NCBI RefSeq assembly: GCF_003364265.1
Contig: NZ_NXLW01000005.1
Span: forward strand, 1-64,000
Direction: 5' to 3'
DNA: 64,000 nt
DNA from: Helicobacter aurati
GTDB taxonomy: Bacteria; Campylobacterota; Campylobacteria; Campylobacterales; Helicobacteraceae
Part shown: in pieces, positions 9,606 to 17,834 of the stretch
Numbering within the stretch: position 1 is the stretch's first letter
Layout: each line of letters starts with the position of its first letter
The notes under the pieces: model-generated
What the model saw: only the letters and a program-made list of their open reading frames with translations
What the model was told of the DNA's origin: nothing
The model's database searches: none
Made by a program: the position numbers and the translations under genes

Positions 9606-10814
9606 GTGAATATTCTTAGTATTGAATCCAGCTGTGATGATAGCTCTCTCGCCTTACAAAATCTCGATTGCAATCTCTTATGGCATAGAAAAATTTCTCA
9701 AGAAAACGCTCATACATATTTTGGTGGCGTTGTGCCAGAGCTTGCTTCAAGACTTTTTGCCAAAGATTTACCTTACTTACTTGGAGAATTTAAAGAAAAG
9801 CATAGTTTTAATAATTTATGCGCTATTGCAGTAACTTATGAGCCAGGTCTTGCCACTTCTCTATTAGAAGGAGTTATAATGGCAAAAGGACTATCCCTCT
9901 CTCTCAATGTTCCTTTGCTAGGGATAAACCACTTAAAAGGGCATATTTATTCATTATTTATTAATCAGCCGATGGTCAAAATGCCAATCAGTGTTTTGCT
10001 GGTTTCTGGTGGACATACTATGATTATTGAATGTTTCGATTATGACAATATGCAAATTATTTCTAGCACGCTCGACGACAGCTTTGGTGAATGTTATGAT
10101 AAAGCTGCAAAAATGCTTTCGCTTGGTTATCCCGGCGGTATGGTCATAGATTCTCTAGCTAGAGAAGCACTTAACGATCATGTTACTCCTATAAAGCTTC
10201 CTGTTCCCCTTATGCACACGCATACCCTACACTTTAGCTTTTCTGGACTTAAAAATGCCTTTCGTTTAGCACTTCAAGAGCAAAAAGAGTTACAAAAACT
10301 TATAGAATCCCATTCCCATTATACTCATTCTCTACATAATACGGCAAAAAACCCCTTAGCCAACAAGCAAAAACATCATTCTTTGCTGTCTCATGACTTA
10401 TCGTCTCAAACACAAGAGGCACAGAAAATAAAACAACAGATTCTTGCTCATCCCTCAACAAAAGCTTTATCATTAGGCTTACAGCAAAGTGCAGTAACAC
10501 ATCTCTTGCAAAAGTGTGAAAAATATCTCAAATCAACATCTAATATTCCATATTTCGCAGTGGTTGGTGGAGCAAGTGCTAACTCGCTATTACGCGATAA
10601 AATACAGGATTTGGTTGCAAAATATCAAAAAAAATTACTGCTCGCAGATATGCAATATTGCAGTGATAACGCTGCAATGATTGGTAGAGCCGCTTTAGCA
10701 TATTTAGAATCTAATCCACAAGCATTAAACAAAAACAATGCAGCAAACTGCTTAAATCTTGACATCACAACACACAATACAGAAATTACTAACAACCACA
10801 TAGAACGCACATAG
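9606..10814 (+). CDS. tsaD: tRNA N6-adenosine threonylcarbamoyltransferase TsaD
   Basis: TsaD transfers the threonylcarbamoyl group to A37 of tRNAs reading ANN codons, with TsaB and TsaE. Motifs seen: SIESSCDDSSLAL at the N-terminus, the metal-binding HLKGH with His109 and His113, LLVSGGHT near 133, and CSDNAAMIG near 352. The GTG start follows AAGGAA. At 402 residues it is longer than the usual 330-345. The extra length is a His/Ser/Gln-rich insertion at about 230-285 plus an Asn/Thr-rich C-terminal tail. It converges on the asparaginase gene with a 12-base gap. Confidence 0.95.
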   Translation: MNILSIESSCDDSSLALQNLDCNLLWHRKISQENAHTYFGGVVPELASRLFAKDLPYLLGEFKEKHSFNNLCAIAVTYEPGLATSLLEGVIMAKGLSLSLNVPLLGINHLKGHIYSLFINQPMVKMPISVLLVSGGHTMIIECFDYDNMQIISSTLDDSFGECYDKAAKMLSLGYPGGMVIDSLAREALNDHVTPIKLPVPLMHTHTLHFSFSGLKNAFRLALQEQKELQKLIESHSHYTHSLHNTAKNPLANKQKHHSLLSHDLSSQTQEAQKIKQQILAHPSTKALSLGLQQSAVTHLLQKCEKYLKSTSNIPYFAVVGGASANSLLRDKIQDLVAKYQKKLLLADMQYCSDNAAMIGRAALAYLESNPQALNKNNAANCLNLDITTHNTEITNNHIERT

Positions 10815-10826
10815 GGCGATAGAATA

Positions 10827-12002
10827 TTAATAACGCGCAAAAATCCTTGCAATATCTTTTGTGTTATTGGTTTGTGTAAGAGCAAGCATAAGCAATACAC
10901 GCGCCTTTTGAGGATTCAAATCCCCACTCCCAATAAAGCCAAGTTCCGAATCAGATTCACTCGCAAAAACCATACCAGCATTTACCCTCGAACTTTGAAC
11001 AACAATTAACCCCTCTTGCATGAGTTGCCGTAATGTTTCTTTGTGATTCTTATGTATGCTTCCAGCACCACTTCCGGCAACAACAAGCCCTTTTGTTCCA
11101 TGATTAAATAAAGCTTGTGCCGCAATAGATGAGCCATCATTGGCATAAGAGTATAAAATATCTACTTGTGGCAATGTATCCAAATTGCTTACGTCAAATT
11201 CACTCGTAATTGTATGGGGTTTATTGGGTAGAGAATAAAAAAACGCTTCACCATCGACAATATAGCCCATATCTCCACTATTTGTTGAAGAAAAAGCATC
11301 AACGTTAAGAGTATGCGTTTTAGTTACATAACGTGCACTCTGAATCCTGTCATTCATAACCACCATAACGCCCTTACCTTTTGCGCGAGTGTCCGCTGCC
11401 AAGCTCACACCGTTATAGAGGTTTTTCGCTCCGTCTGCACTCATTGCTGTACTTGGTCGCATAGCACCCACAATGACTACAGGCTTATTACTTTTTAACA
11501 CCAAATGTAAAAAAAGAGCGGTTTCTTCCATCGTGTCAGTGCCATGTGTAATAACAGCACCATCAACTGTAGAATCTTGCAATAATTCATTTAAACGTTT
11601 GGCAAGATTAAGCCAAATCTCATTGCTCATATCAGCACTATCAATATTAGCAATCTGCTCCCCTTTGATATTAGCAAGATTCTTTATTTCGGGCACAGCG
11701 TTTATTAATGTCTCAACCCCTACTACTCCCGCAGTATAATCTGTTGTATTAATATGGGAATCGGTAGTGCCAGCAATAGTTCCTCCTGTCGCAAGAATAA
11801 CTATATTAGGCTTACTTCTGTCGCTAACATTTGAAACTTGTTTCTGTTCATTTGTTTTTGTTACTACGTCTACGTTGCTTATTGGATTCTCCTTTTGCTC
11901 GACTTGTGATTGATTTTCTGCAACTTCTGATTCACTTTTTGTATCAGAACAACCAAAAAACCCCAATAATAAGCACAAAGCTATATACAGTGATAATCTC
12001 AT
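10827..12002 (-). CDS. ansB: type II L-asparaginase, probable lipoprotein
   Basis: It hydrolyses asparagine (and often glutamine) to the acid plus ammonia. The 391-residue product has both asparaginase threonine motifs: ATGGTIAGT near residue 72 and ITHGTDTMEETA near 150. The N-terminus is a hydrophobic signal ending GFFGC with Cys18, a slightly non-standard lipobox. A charged, Glu/Ser/Asn-rich linker follows up to about residue 65. A periplasmic or membrane-anchored enzyme is therefore likely; H. pylori AnsB lacks such a long linker. The promoter region is shared with the divergent O-acetylation locus. Confidence 0.93.
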   Translation of the reverse strand: MRLSLYIALCLLLGFFGCSDTKSESEVAENQSQVEQKENPISNVDVVTKTNEQKQVSNVSDRSKPNIVILATGGTIAGTTDSHINTTDYTAGVVGVETLINAVPEIKNLANIKGEQIANIDSADMSNEIWLNLAKRLNELLQDSTVDGAVITHGTDTMEETALFLHLVLKSNKPVVIVGAMRPSTAMSADGAKNLYNGVSLAADTRAKGKGVMVVMNDRIQSARYVTKTHTLNVDAFSSTNSGDMGYIVDGEAFFYSLPNKPHTITSEFDVSNLDTLPQVDILYSYANDGSSIAAQALFNHGTKGLVVAGSGAGSIHKNHKETLRQLMQEGLIVVQSSRVNAGMVFASESDSELGFIGSGDLNPQKARVLLMLALTQTNNTKDIARIFARY

Positions 12003-12131
12003 AAATCCACCTTTTCAAATAAGCAAAGATTGTAATAAATTTCTTTTGTCATGTCAAGCTTCCATGTACAATCCCAGACAAAAGCCATTCAAGTCTTTGT
12101 TAATGTTTCTCTTTTATTCTTTGAAATTACT

Positions 12132-12137
12132 TATAAT
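12132..12137 (+). promoter_or_regulatory. -10 box of the peptidoglycan O-acetylation operon
   Basis: TATAAT lies 30 bases before the first ATG of the three-gene locus, in a T-rich stretch without an obvious -35, the usual form of Helicobacter housekeeping promoters. The prediction rests only on this box and its position. Confidence 0.45.
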
Positions 12138-12166
12138 AACAACGAACTTCTCCTTTGGATAACTTA

Positions 12167-13543
12167 ATGATTTTCTTTACCGTTGAATTTGCTTGTTTTT
12201 TACTTGCATTCCTTGTTATCTATTGGATCGTGTTACGGTTCTTCGGCTTAAATGCACAAAATTTATTGCTATTGCTTTTTAATTATGTATTGATTGTTTG
12301 GATAAATCCCTATTTTGCATTAGTCGTTTTTATTTATACATTCACCATTTACCTTTTTGCATTGCTTATTTTTGAATTTGATTCAAAAACTTTGTTTGCT
12401 TGTTGTTTAAGCTGCATCATACTTAATCTGTGCTTTTTTAAATACTTTCCTGCAATAAAGGATAGTTTTGATATTCTACTTGGTTTTTTGGGTTTTTCCG
12501 CACAACAAGCTGATGTTATCTTTCCTCTAGGGCTTAGCTTTTACACTTTCGCCTCAATAACCTATTTGCATAGTGTACTGCAAGGTACTATGCCACAAAG
12601 CTTTCTTTCTCTAGCATGCTATCTTTCTTTTTTTCCAACTTTTATTTCTGGTCCCATTATGAGAAGTCAGTATTTCTTTGAACAACTTTATAGCATTCGT
12701 AAATTAGAAAACATTTCATTAATTGTAGTGCTTATTCTTTTTGGAATCACAAAAAAAGTTTTCTTAGCCAATTATTTACAAATTTATTCCGAATCAATTC
12801 TACATAACCCTAGCATTTATAATTCCCTAACTCTGTTGCTTGGAATTTACGCATATTGTGTGCAACTTTATTGCGATTTTAGTGGATACATTAACTTAGT
12901 AACTGCTTTTGCATTAATGATAGGCTTTACCCTTCCTCAAAACTTCAACATGCCATATATGGCACGCAATATCAAAGATTTTTGGGCAAGATGGCATATT
13001 AGTCTTTCACTATTTATTAGAGATTATATTTATATTCCTCTTGGTGGCAATCAAAAGGGATTCTTTCTTACGCAGATTTTTGTTCTTATTTCATTTGCCT
13101 TATCTGGAATCTGGCATGGTAATAGCTGGAATTTTCTTGTCTGGGGGCTTTTGCATGGTGTAGCAACGATTTGTCTTAACATTCTAAGATTCTATAACTT
13201 TCGTATTAACGTCCCTTATGTGAGTTCTATCATTACATTTCACTTTGTAGCTTTCACTTGGCTGTTTTTCGTTTACACAGATATACAAGATTCACTTTTC
13301 TATATCAAATCACTATTCCTCAATCTCACATTGCCCACAAATTCATTGCAATGGCAATATCTCATCTTATGCGCATTATGTTTTTTTATGTATCCATTTA
13401 CATGTAATGCAATGCAATATGGCTGTAAGATTTTGGATTCTCTCCCACTCATCTTACAGCCACTCTTAATTGCCCTTGTAGCAATTCTAATTATCGGATT
13501 AAGTGCCAATGGGATTCCAAATTTTATTTATGCGGGATTCTAA
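12167..13543 (+). CDS. MBOAT O-acyltransferase, PatA-like (peptidoglycan O-acetylation)
   Basis: This multi-spanning membrane protein of the AlgI/PatA branch should move acetyl groups from the cytoplasm across the inner membrane. About ten hydrophobic helices are visible. The MBOAT core motifs are NFNMPYMARNIKDFWARWHISLS near residue 264 and SGIWHGNSWNFLVWGLLHG near 310, with the invariant catalytic His in LLHG. From the ATG at 12167 it is 458 residues; a TTG at 12155 has no ribosome site. The two following genes encode SGNH esterase-fold proteins, which points to peptidoglycan (patA) rather than alginate. Its stop overlaps the next start (TAATG). Confidence 0.88.
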   Translation: MIFFTVEFACFLLAFLVIYWIVLRFFGLNAQNLLLLLFNYVLIVWINPYFALVVFIYTFTIYLFALLIFEFDSKTLFACCLSCIILNLCFFKYFPAIKDSFDILLGFLGFSAQQADVIFPLGLSFYTFASITYLHSVLQGTMPQSFLSLACYLSFFPTFISGPIMRSQYFFEQLYSIRKLENISLIVVLILFGITKKVFLANYLQIYSESILHNPSIYNSLTLLLGIYAYCVQLYCDFSGYINLVTAFALMIGFTLPQNFNMPYMARNIKDFWARWHISLSLFIRDYIYIPLGGNQKGFFLTQIFVLISFALSGIWHGNSWNFLVWGLLHGVATICLNILRFYNFRINVPYVSSIITFHFVAFTWLFFVYTDIQDSLFYIKSLFLNLTLPTNSLQWQYLILCALCFFMYPFTCNAMQYGCKILDSLPLILQPLLIALVAILIIGLSANGIPNFIYAGF

Positions 13544-14817
13544 TGCAGCTTATTCGTTTGCTTTTTCTTGGAGTTATTAGTTTAGTATTGGTGTGTTTTG
13601 TCTTTCATCGTAGTCTTATAGATTATTTCATGCAAACCTATCATATCAATATCAAACCTTTAGAAACAAACTCACTCTTCCGACCAAGTTTAGAAACTGC
13701 ATCCGCTGTTGCAAGCACACTTGATAAATGGCGCACACAAATCTTTGAGCAAGACTCGACACAACTACAATCACCCTATACAGAATCTGCACAAGGTAAT
13801 TTATTGCATGAAAAACCCTCCGAATCTTTCGCGTCAAGAGAATCACAAACGCATACCGAAAAACCTAGCATAACCTTACCGCCAGCTATAGGCAATGATG
13901 ATAGACAATTCACACAATCCAACAATCAACCACTAAAAAACATACAATTTATCGATGGAAAACTCCTTATTAACAAAGACACAGAGTTTCTTTTAATTGG
14001 AGATTCCCTTATGCAAGGCATTGGAATAATGCTTGTTCGAGCATTAAGAACAAAAGGCTTACGTGCGTATAATATTGCAAAACAAAACACTGGACTCACT
14101 TTTACTTCATTCTTCAATTGGGCACGGACAACACAAAAAGCATTAGAAAAGAATCCAAAAATCTCTGTTCTCGTAGTTTGCTTAGGTGCAAATGATCCAT
14201 GGGACGTAAAAGGAATAAAATTTGGAAGTGAAAAATGGAATACCTTATACAATGCAAAGATAGAAGAGGTACTTTCCATTGCAAGAGAACATGCGGTATT
14301 TGTTGTGTGGTTTCAAGTACCAACCATAAAAAACGAACAGCTTAATAACAAAATCGCCTTACTTAATGCTATGTATGCAAAAAATCTAGAATCTCATGGG
14401 CTATTCATTAAGACGGAAATATTAACAAATGAAGGCAAATTCAGTAGTTACATTAAGAATACAGAGGGCAAAAGCGTGCTTGTTCGTGCACAAGATGGAA
14501 TCCATCTAACCACCAAGGGTTCGGAAATCTTAAGTAATCTCCTACTTGAGAAAATCATCGTCCAAGAACACAGCCCACATAACATCACAAACATATCAGA
14601 GCAATATAATCAAAATACCATACAAACTAAAACATTAGAATCTCACAATCCAATCAAAGAGCATTTGCAGCCAAATAGTCATTTAGATTCTCATGCTAAT
14701 TCTCCTGTCATCAATGATACAGCAAATAAAGAATCTAATAGAGAGTCTAAAACAGATAAAACCTCCCCTTTTACATCGCATCCATTCTTTTCCGCACAAC
14801 AAGCCAAGACGCAATAA
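13543..14817 (+). CDS. SGNH-fold O-acetyltransferase candidate, PatB-like (DUF459 type)
   Basis: It begins with a signal anchor (residues 1-24) and a variable Ser/Thr/Gln-rich linker. An SGNH domain follows with the GDS motif at Ser155, the GAND block III near 213 and the D318-G-I-H321 dyad. A Ser/Asn-rich tail of about 80 residues ends the protein. PatB-type enzymes use this fold to place acetyl groups, supplied by the MBOAT partner, on MurNAc O6 of peptidoglycan in the periplasm. The coupled start and the position between an MBOAT and an Ape1-like gene support that role. An esterase role cannot be excluded from sequence alone. Confidence 0.75.
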   Translation: MQLIRLLFLGVISLVLVCFVFHRSLIDYFMQTYHINIKPLETNSLFRPSLETASAVASTLDKWRTQIFEQDSTQLQSPYTESAQGNLLHEKPSESFASRESQTHTEKPSITLPPAIGNDDRQFTQSNNQPLKNIQFIDGKLLINKDTEFLLIGDSLMQGIGIMLVRALRTKGLRAYNIAKQNTGLTFTSFFNWARTTQKALEKNPKISVLVVCLGANDPWDVKGIKFGSEKWNTLYNAKIEEVLSIAREHAVFVVWFQVPTIKNEQLNNKIALLNAMYAKNLESHGLFIKTEILTNEGKFSSYIKNTEGKSVLVRAQDGIHLTTKGSEILSNLLLEKIIVQEHSPHNITNISEQYNQNTIQTKTLESHNPIKEHLQPNSHLDSHANSPVINDTANKESNRESKTDKTSPFTSHPFFSAQQAKTQ

Positions 14818-14826
14818 AGGAATAAC

Positions 14827-16029
14827 GTGAAACAATTAGCAAGCTTTTTATTTTTACTTTTCACATTGCAAATTCTACATGCAGCTGGTTTTCTCGACAA
14901 GAACCAACAATTTAAAAAATATTTACAACAAGCCAAAATCTTGAATTTTAGTCAGAACACACAAGCAATAGAAAATTTCAGGAATAAATGGTTGGCAAAA
15001 AAGAATCTAAAAATTCGCGTTTTAGGGGATTCTCATATTGCGGCAGATTTTATCACTCATGAACTACGTACAATTCTAGGAAATGCCAACTCTATAGGAT
15101 TCACCTATCCTATTATGCCAGACTATCATCAAAACCTCCTGCTCTCTTATCAAAGCACAAACTTTCGAATTTTAGATTCCAGAAAGAAATTTGCTGATTA
15201 TGCTCTTGATTATCCATTAGGTGGGATTATCGCCGTTGTCGAGAAACTACCAGCTAGCATTACCCTTAATGTTAAAGAATCCTTACTCAATATTGCAAAC
15301 AAAAATTTTACTACTCAAATCATTTTTCAAGGACCAGCAAATACTCATTCTTTCCGAATTGAAGATGCAAACCATAACACTGCGATACTTGCCGCAAAAA
15401 CACAGCAGTGGGAAATTGCGCAACATGATTTCACTTTCCCGATTACTATTTATGCTCTTAATGAAAAAGCAAAACTAGGAGGGTATTTTATTTATAAAAA
15501 AAACAATCCATTGCTTATAGAACATTTAGGAGTAAACGGGGTACGTTCAGATATTTGGCTCAAATGGAATCTCAAAGCAGTCAAAAGACAATTGAGCTTA
15601 CTTGAATACGATCTTATTATTCTGTGCTATGGCAGCAATGACGCAACACTCGATAATCTCAATAGAGAAAAATTTATACGCAATTATTCAGAGTTCATCA
15701 GGATTTTAAGACACTATAATCCGCATACATTAATTTTGCTTGTTTCACCACCGCCCGTTTTGCTACCTATACCTTCAAACAAAGCAGAAATAAAACAATA
15801 TAGACTTGCAAAGAGCTTTCAAGCTGTTCAAGAAGCAATCCATATCATCGCACAAAAGGAACATACCCTACTCTTTGACACTAACGACTTTATTCAAAAA
15901 ACAGGATCCAAAAAACAATGGACGCTCAACAATCTCTCTAAACCAGACGTACATCTAAGTCCTGCTGGATATAAGCTCATTGCAAACGCTCTCTATAAGG
16001 CATTGCAAGATATATTCTCGGCAAGATAA
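14827..16029 (+). CDS. SGNH peptidoglycan O-acetylesterase, Ape1-like
   Basis: Ape1 removes O-acetyl groups from peptidoglycan so that lytic transglycosylases can act, and in Campylobacter it affects cell shape. The 400-residue product has a signal peptide (about residues 1-20), the Ape1-type GDSHIAADF motif with Ser69, a central beta-rich insertion of about 100-220 as in Ape1, YGSND near 277 and the catalytic D374-V-H376. The GTG start follows AAAGGA. Ending the patA-patB-like operon, it would counteract the two upstream products. Confidence 0.82.
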   Translation: MKQLASFLFLLFTLQILHAAGFLDKNQQFKKYLQQAKILNFSQNTQAIENFRNKWLAKKNLKIRVLGDSHIAADFITHELRTILGNANSIGFTYPIMPDYHQNLLLSYQSTNFRILDSRKKFADYALDYPLGGIIAVVEKLPASITLNVKESLLNIANKNFTTQIIFQGPANTHSFRIEDANHNTAILAAKTQQWEIAQHDFTFPITIYALNEKAKLGGYFIYKKNNPLLIEHLGVNGVRSDIWLKWNLKAVKRQLSLLEYDLIILCYGSNDATLDNLNREKFIRNYSEFIRILRHYNPHTLILLVSPPPVLLPIPSNKAEIKQYRLAKSFQAVQEAIHIIAQKEHTLLFDTNDFIQKTGSKKQWTLNNLSKPDVHLSPAGYKLIANALYKALQDIFSAR

Positions 16030-16044
16030 TTTATTCAATCACAA

Positions 16045-16893
16045 TCAAATGTTGTATTCCACCATTTCCTCAAATCCCTGTAATTCAAAGGCGATTCTTT
16101 CTTTAAGATGATAAAAATCTCGGCTATCTTTAATTGGTTTTTGCTGATTATCAAATTCGCGGACAATTTTCCCTTCATGAAGAATAATGATTCTATCACC
16201 AAGCAAAATAGCTTCATCAATATCATGTGTTACAAATACGATAGTCATATTTAAGCTTTTTGAAAGTCTCAATATGAGTTTTTGAAGGTTTTCTCGAATA
16301 AAATAATCAAGTGCCGAAAAGGGTTCATCAAGCAGTAAAATATCTGGCTTTAAACACATTGCCCTTGCAATAGCTACACGTTGCTTTTGCCCTCCGCTAA
16401 GCGCACTAGGAAATTTATCGCTATGTTCATGAAGACCCACAATTTCAAGATATTTCTTGGCAATTTTGTCTCCATCGGGAATCTTATTAGCTTTTAGCAC
16501 AAAACGAATATTCTCAAAGGCACTCTTCCAAGGTAAAAGAGCATACTCTTGAAAGATTTTGATACATTTTTTATTGGGTTTAATCTGATAAATTGGTTTA
16601 GGGTAAGAAGATCTTGTAAAAAACCGCGATTTTTTTTGAGAATCTAGCGAAGATTCTAAATCTTTATGTTTGGCATTGCCGGCTGTTCTTTCTTGCACAC
16701 GTACAAATCCAGAATGAAAGGGTTCAAATCCCCCGAGTATATTAAGCAGGGTGGTCTTCCCGCAGCCACTTCTACCTAGCAACATAATAAATTCACCTTT
16801 CTTGACATTTAAAGTAATAGAATCTAACACTTTATGATTGTGATAATATTTTGTCAGATTAGAAATTGCAATTTCATGATTCATATTTGGCAT
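16045..16893 (-). CDS. ABC importer ATPase, SsuB/TauB/NrtD family
   Basis: This is the nucleotide-binding subunit of a nitrate/sulfonate/taurine-type importer. Motifs are Walker A GRSGCGKT (40-47), Q-loop FQEYALLPW (Gln115), signature LSGGQKQR, Walker B LLLDEPFSALD and the H-loop THDIDEA. Between Walker A and the Q-loop lies an unusual basic, Ser-rich insertion of about 40 residues (67-108). It follows the permease by nine bases. The substrate is unknown because no periplasmic binding protein is encoded nearby; sulfonates, nitrate or a thiamine precursor are all family possibilities. Confidence 0.88.
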   Translation of the reverse strand: MPNMNHEIAISNLTKYYHNHKVLDSITLNVKKGEFIMLLGRSGCGKTTLLNILGGFEPFHSGFVRVQERTAGNAKHKDLESSLDSQKKSRFFTRSSYPKPIYQIKPNKKCIKIFQEYALLPWKSAFENIRFVLKANKIPDGDKIAKKYLEIVGLHEHSDKFPSALSGGQKQRVAIARAMCLKPDILLLDEPFSALDYFIRENLQKLILRLSKSLNMTIVFVTHDIDEAILLGDRIIILHEGKIVREFDNQQKPIKDSRDFYHLKERIAFELQGFEEMVEYNI

Positions 16894-16902
16894 ACATTCT
16901 CC

Positions 16903-17679
16903 TTATTTACCACCTAGTTTCTTTTGGATAAATCTTTCAAACGACTCAAAACCAAGATTAATACAATATCCGATACAACCAATACAAAGCATAGAGGCAA
17001 TAATGCCCTCTGTTTGCAACAGATTCCTAGAATCAATAATCAAATATCCAAGTCCATTTTGTGCCCCTACCATCTCTCCTACAACAAGATTAATCCAAGC
17101 AAGGCTCGCGCCTAGCTTCAATGCAGAAGAGATTCCAATAAAGCTAGCAGGCAACGTGACATGCAAGAAAATATCCATATTTCCTGCACCTAGATTCTCC
17201 ATTGCTTGATAATAAATAGAATCTATTTGTTTAATGCTTGTTAATGTGAGTAATAACATAGGAAAAAACACCGCATAAGCAATAATATAAATAGCAGGCT
17301 TATCACCAATGCCAAAAATAATAACAATTAGAGGAAACCATGCTATCGGAGAAATAGGACGTAATATCTGAATAAGAGGATCTATTGCATCGCGAACACG
17401 AGAAAAAAACGACAAAATAAACCCAGCAACAATTCCTAAAATAGCACCAATAGCAAAACCCAAGATGTAGCGATACAAGCTCGCTTGAATATGCAAAAAC
17501 AATTTGTGATTTGCAACAACCTCCTGTAAGTACAACCAAACTTCAAAGGGGCTAGGAATAATATGATTTGTCTGAAAAAAAGATATATCAAAAAATTTAC
17601 CTGTGCTAAAAAAATCCCATAATAGCAATACAATGCAAAGAACAAGAATATTATAAAGCCTTGCTTTGAAAAACTGCAT
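16903..17679 (-). CDS. ABC importer permease, SsuC/TauC family
   Basis: The 258-residue product has six predicted membrane helices and the binding-protein-dependent permease signature, with the EAA-like loop ENLGAGNMDIFLHVTLPAS near residue 161 that contacts the ATPase. It is first in a two-gene unit with the ATPase. A 155-base AT-rich gap separates it from the RND pump gene upstream, and no binding protein gene is linked. Confidence 0.88.
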   Translation of the reverse strand: MQFFKARLYNILVLCIVLLLWDFFSTGKFFDISFFQTNHIIPSPFEVWLYLQEVVANHKLFLHIQASLYRYILGFAIGAILGIVAGFILSFFSRVRDAIDPLIQILRPISPIAWFPLIVIIFGIGDKPAIYIIAYAVFFPMLLLTLTSIKQIDSIYYQAMENLGAGNMDIFLHVTLPASFIGISSALKLGASLAWINLVVGEMVGAQNGLGYLIIDSRNLLQTEGIIASMLCIGCIGYCINLGFESFERFIQKKLGGK

Positions 17680-17834
17680 AATAATCCTTAATAATAATTA
17701 CTTAGTAGCAAAATATTATAATGATAATTTTTTAATAGTTTATAAACAAATTAACGTTGTCGTAAAAATATATAAATTATATATATAACAACTTTTAGAT
17801 AAATATATAACTACACAATTTTGATTCAAATGGA

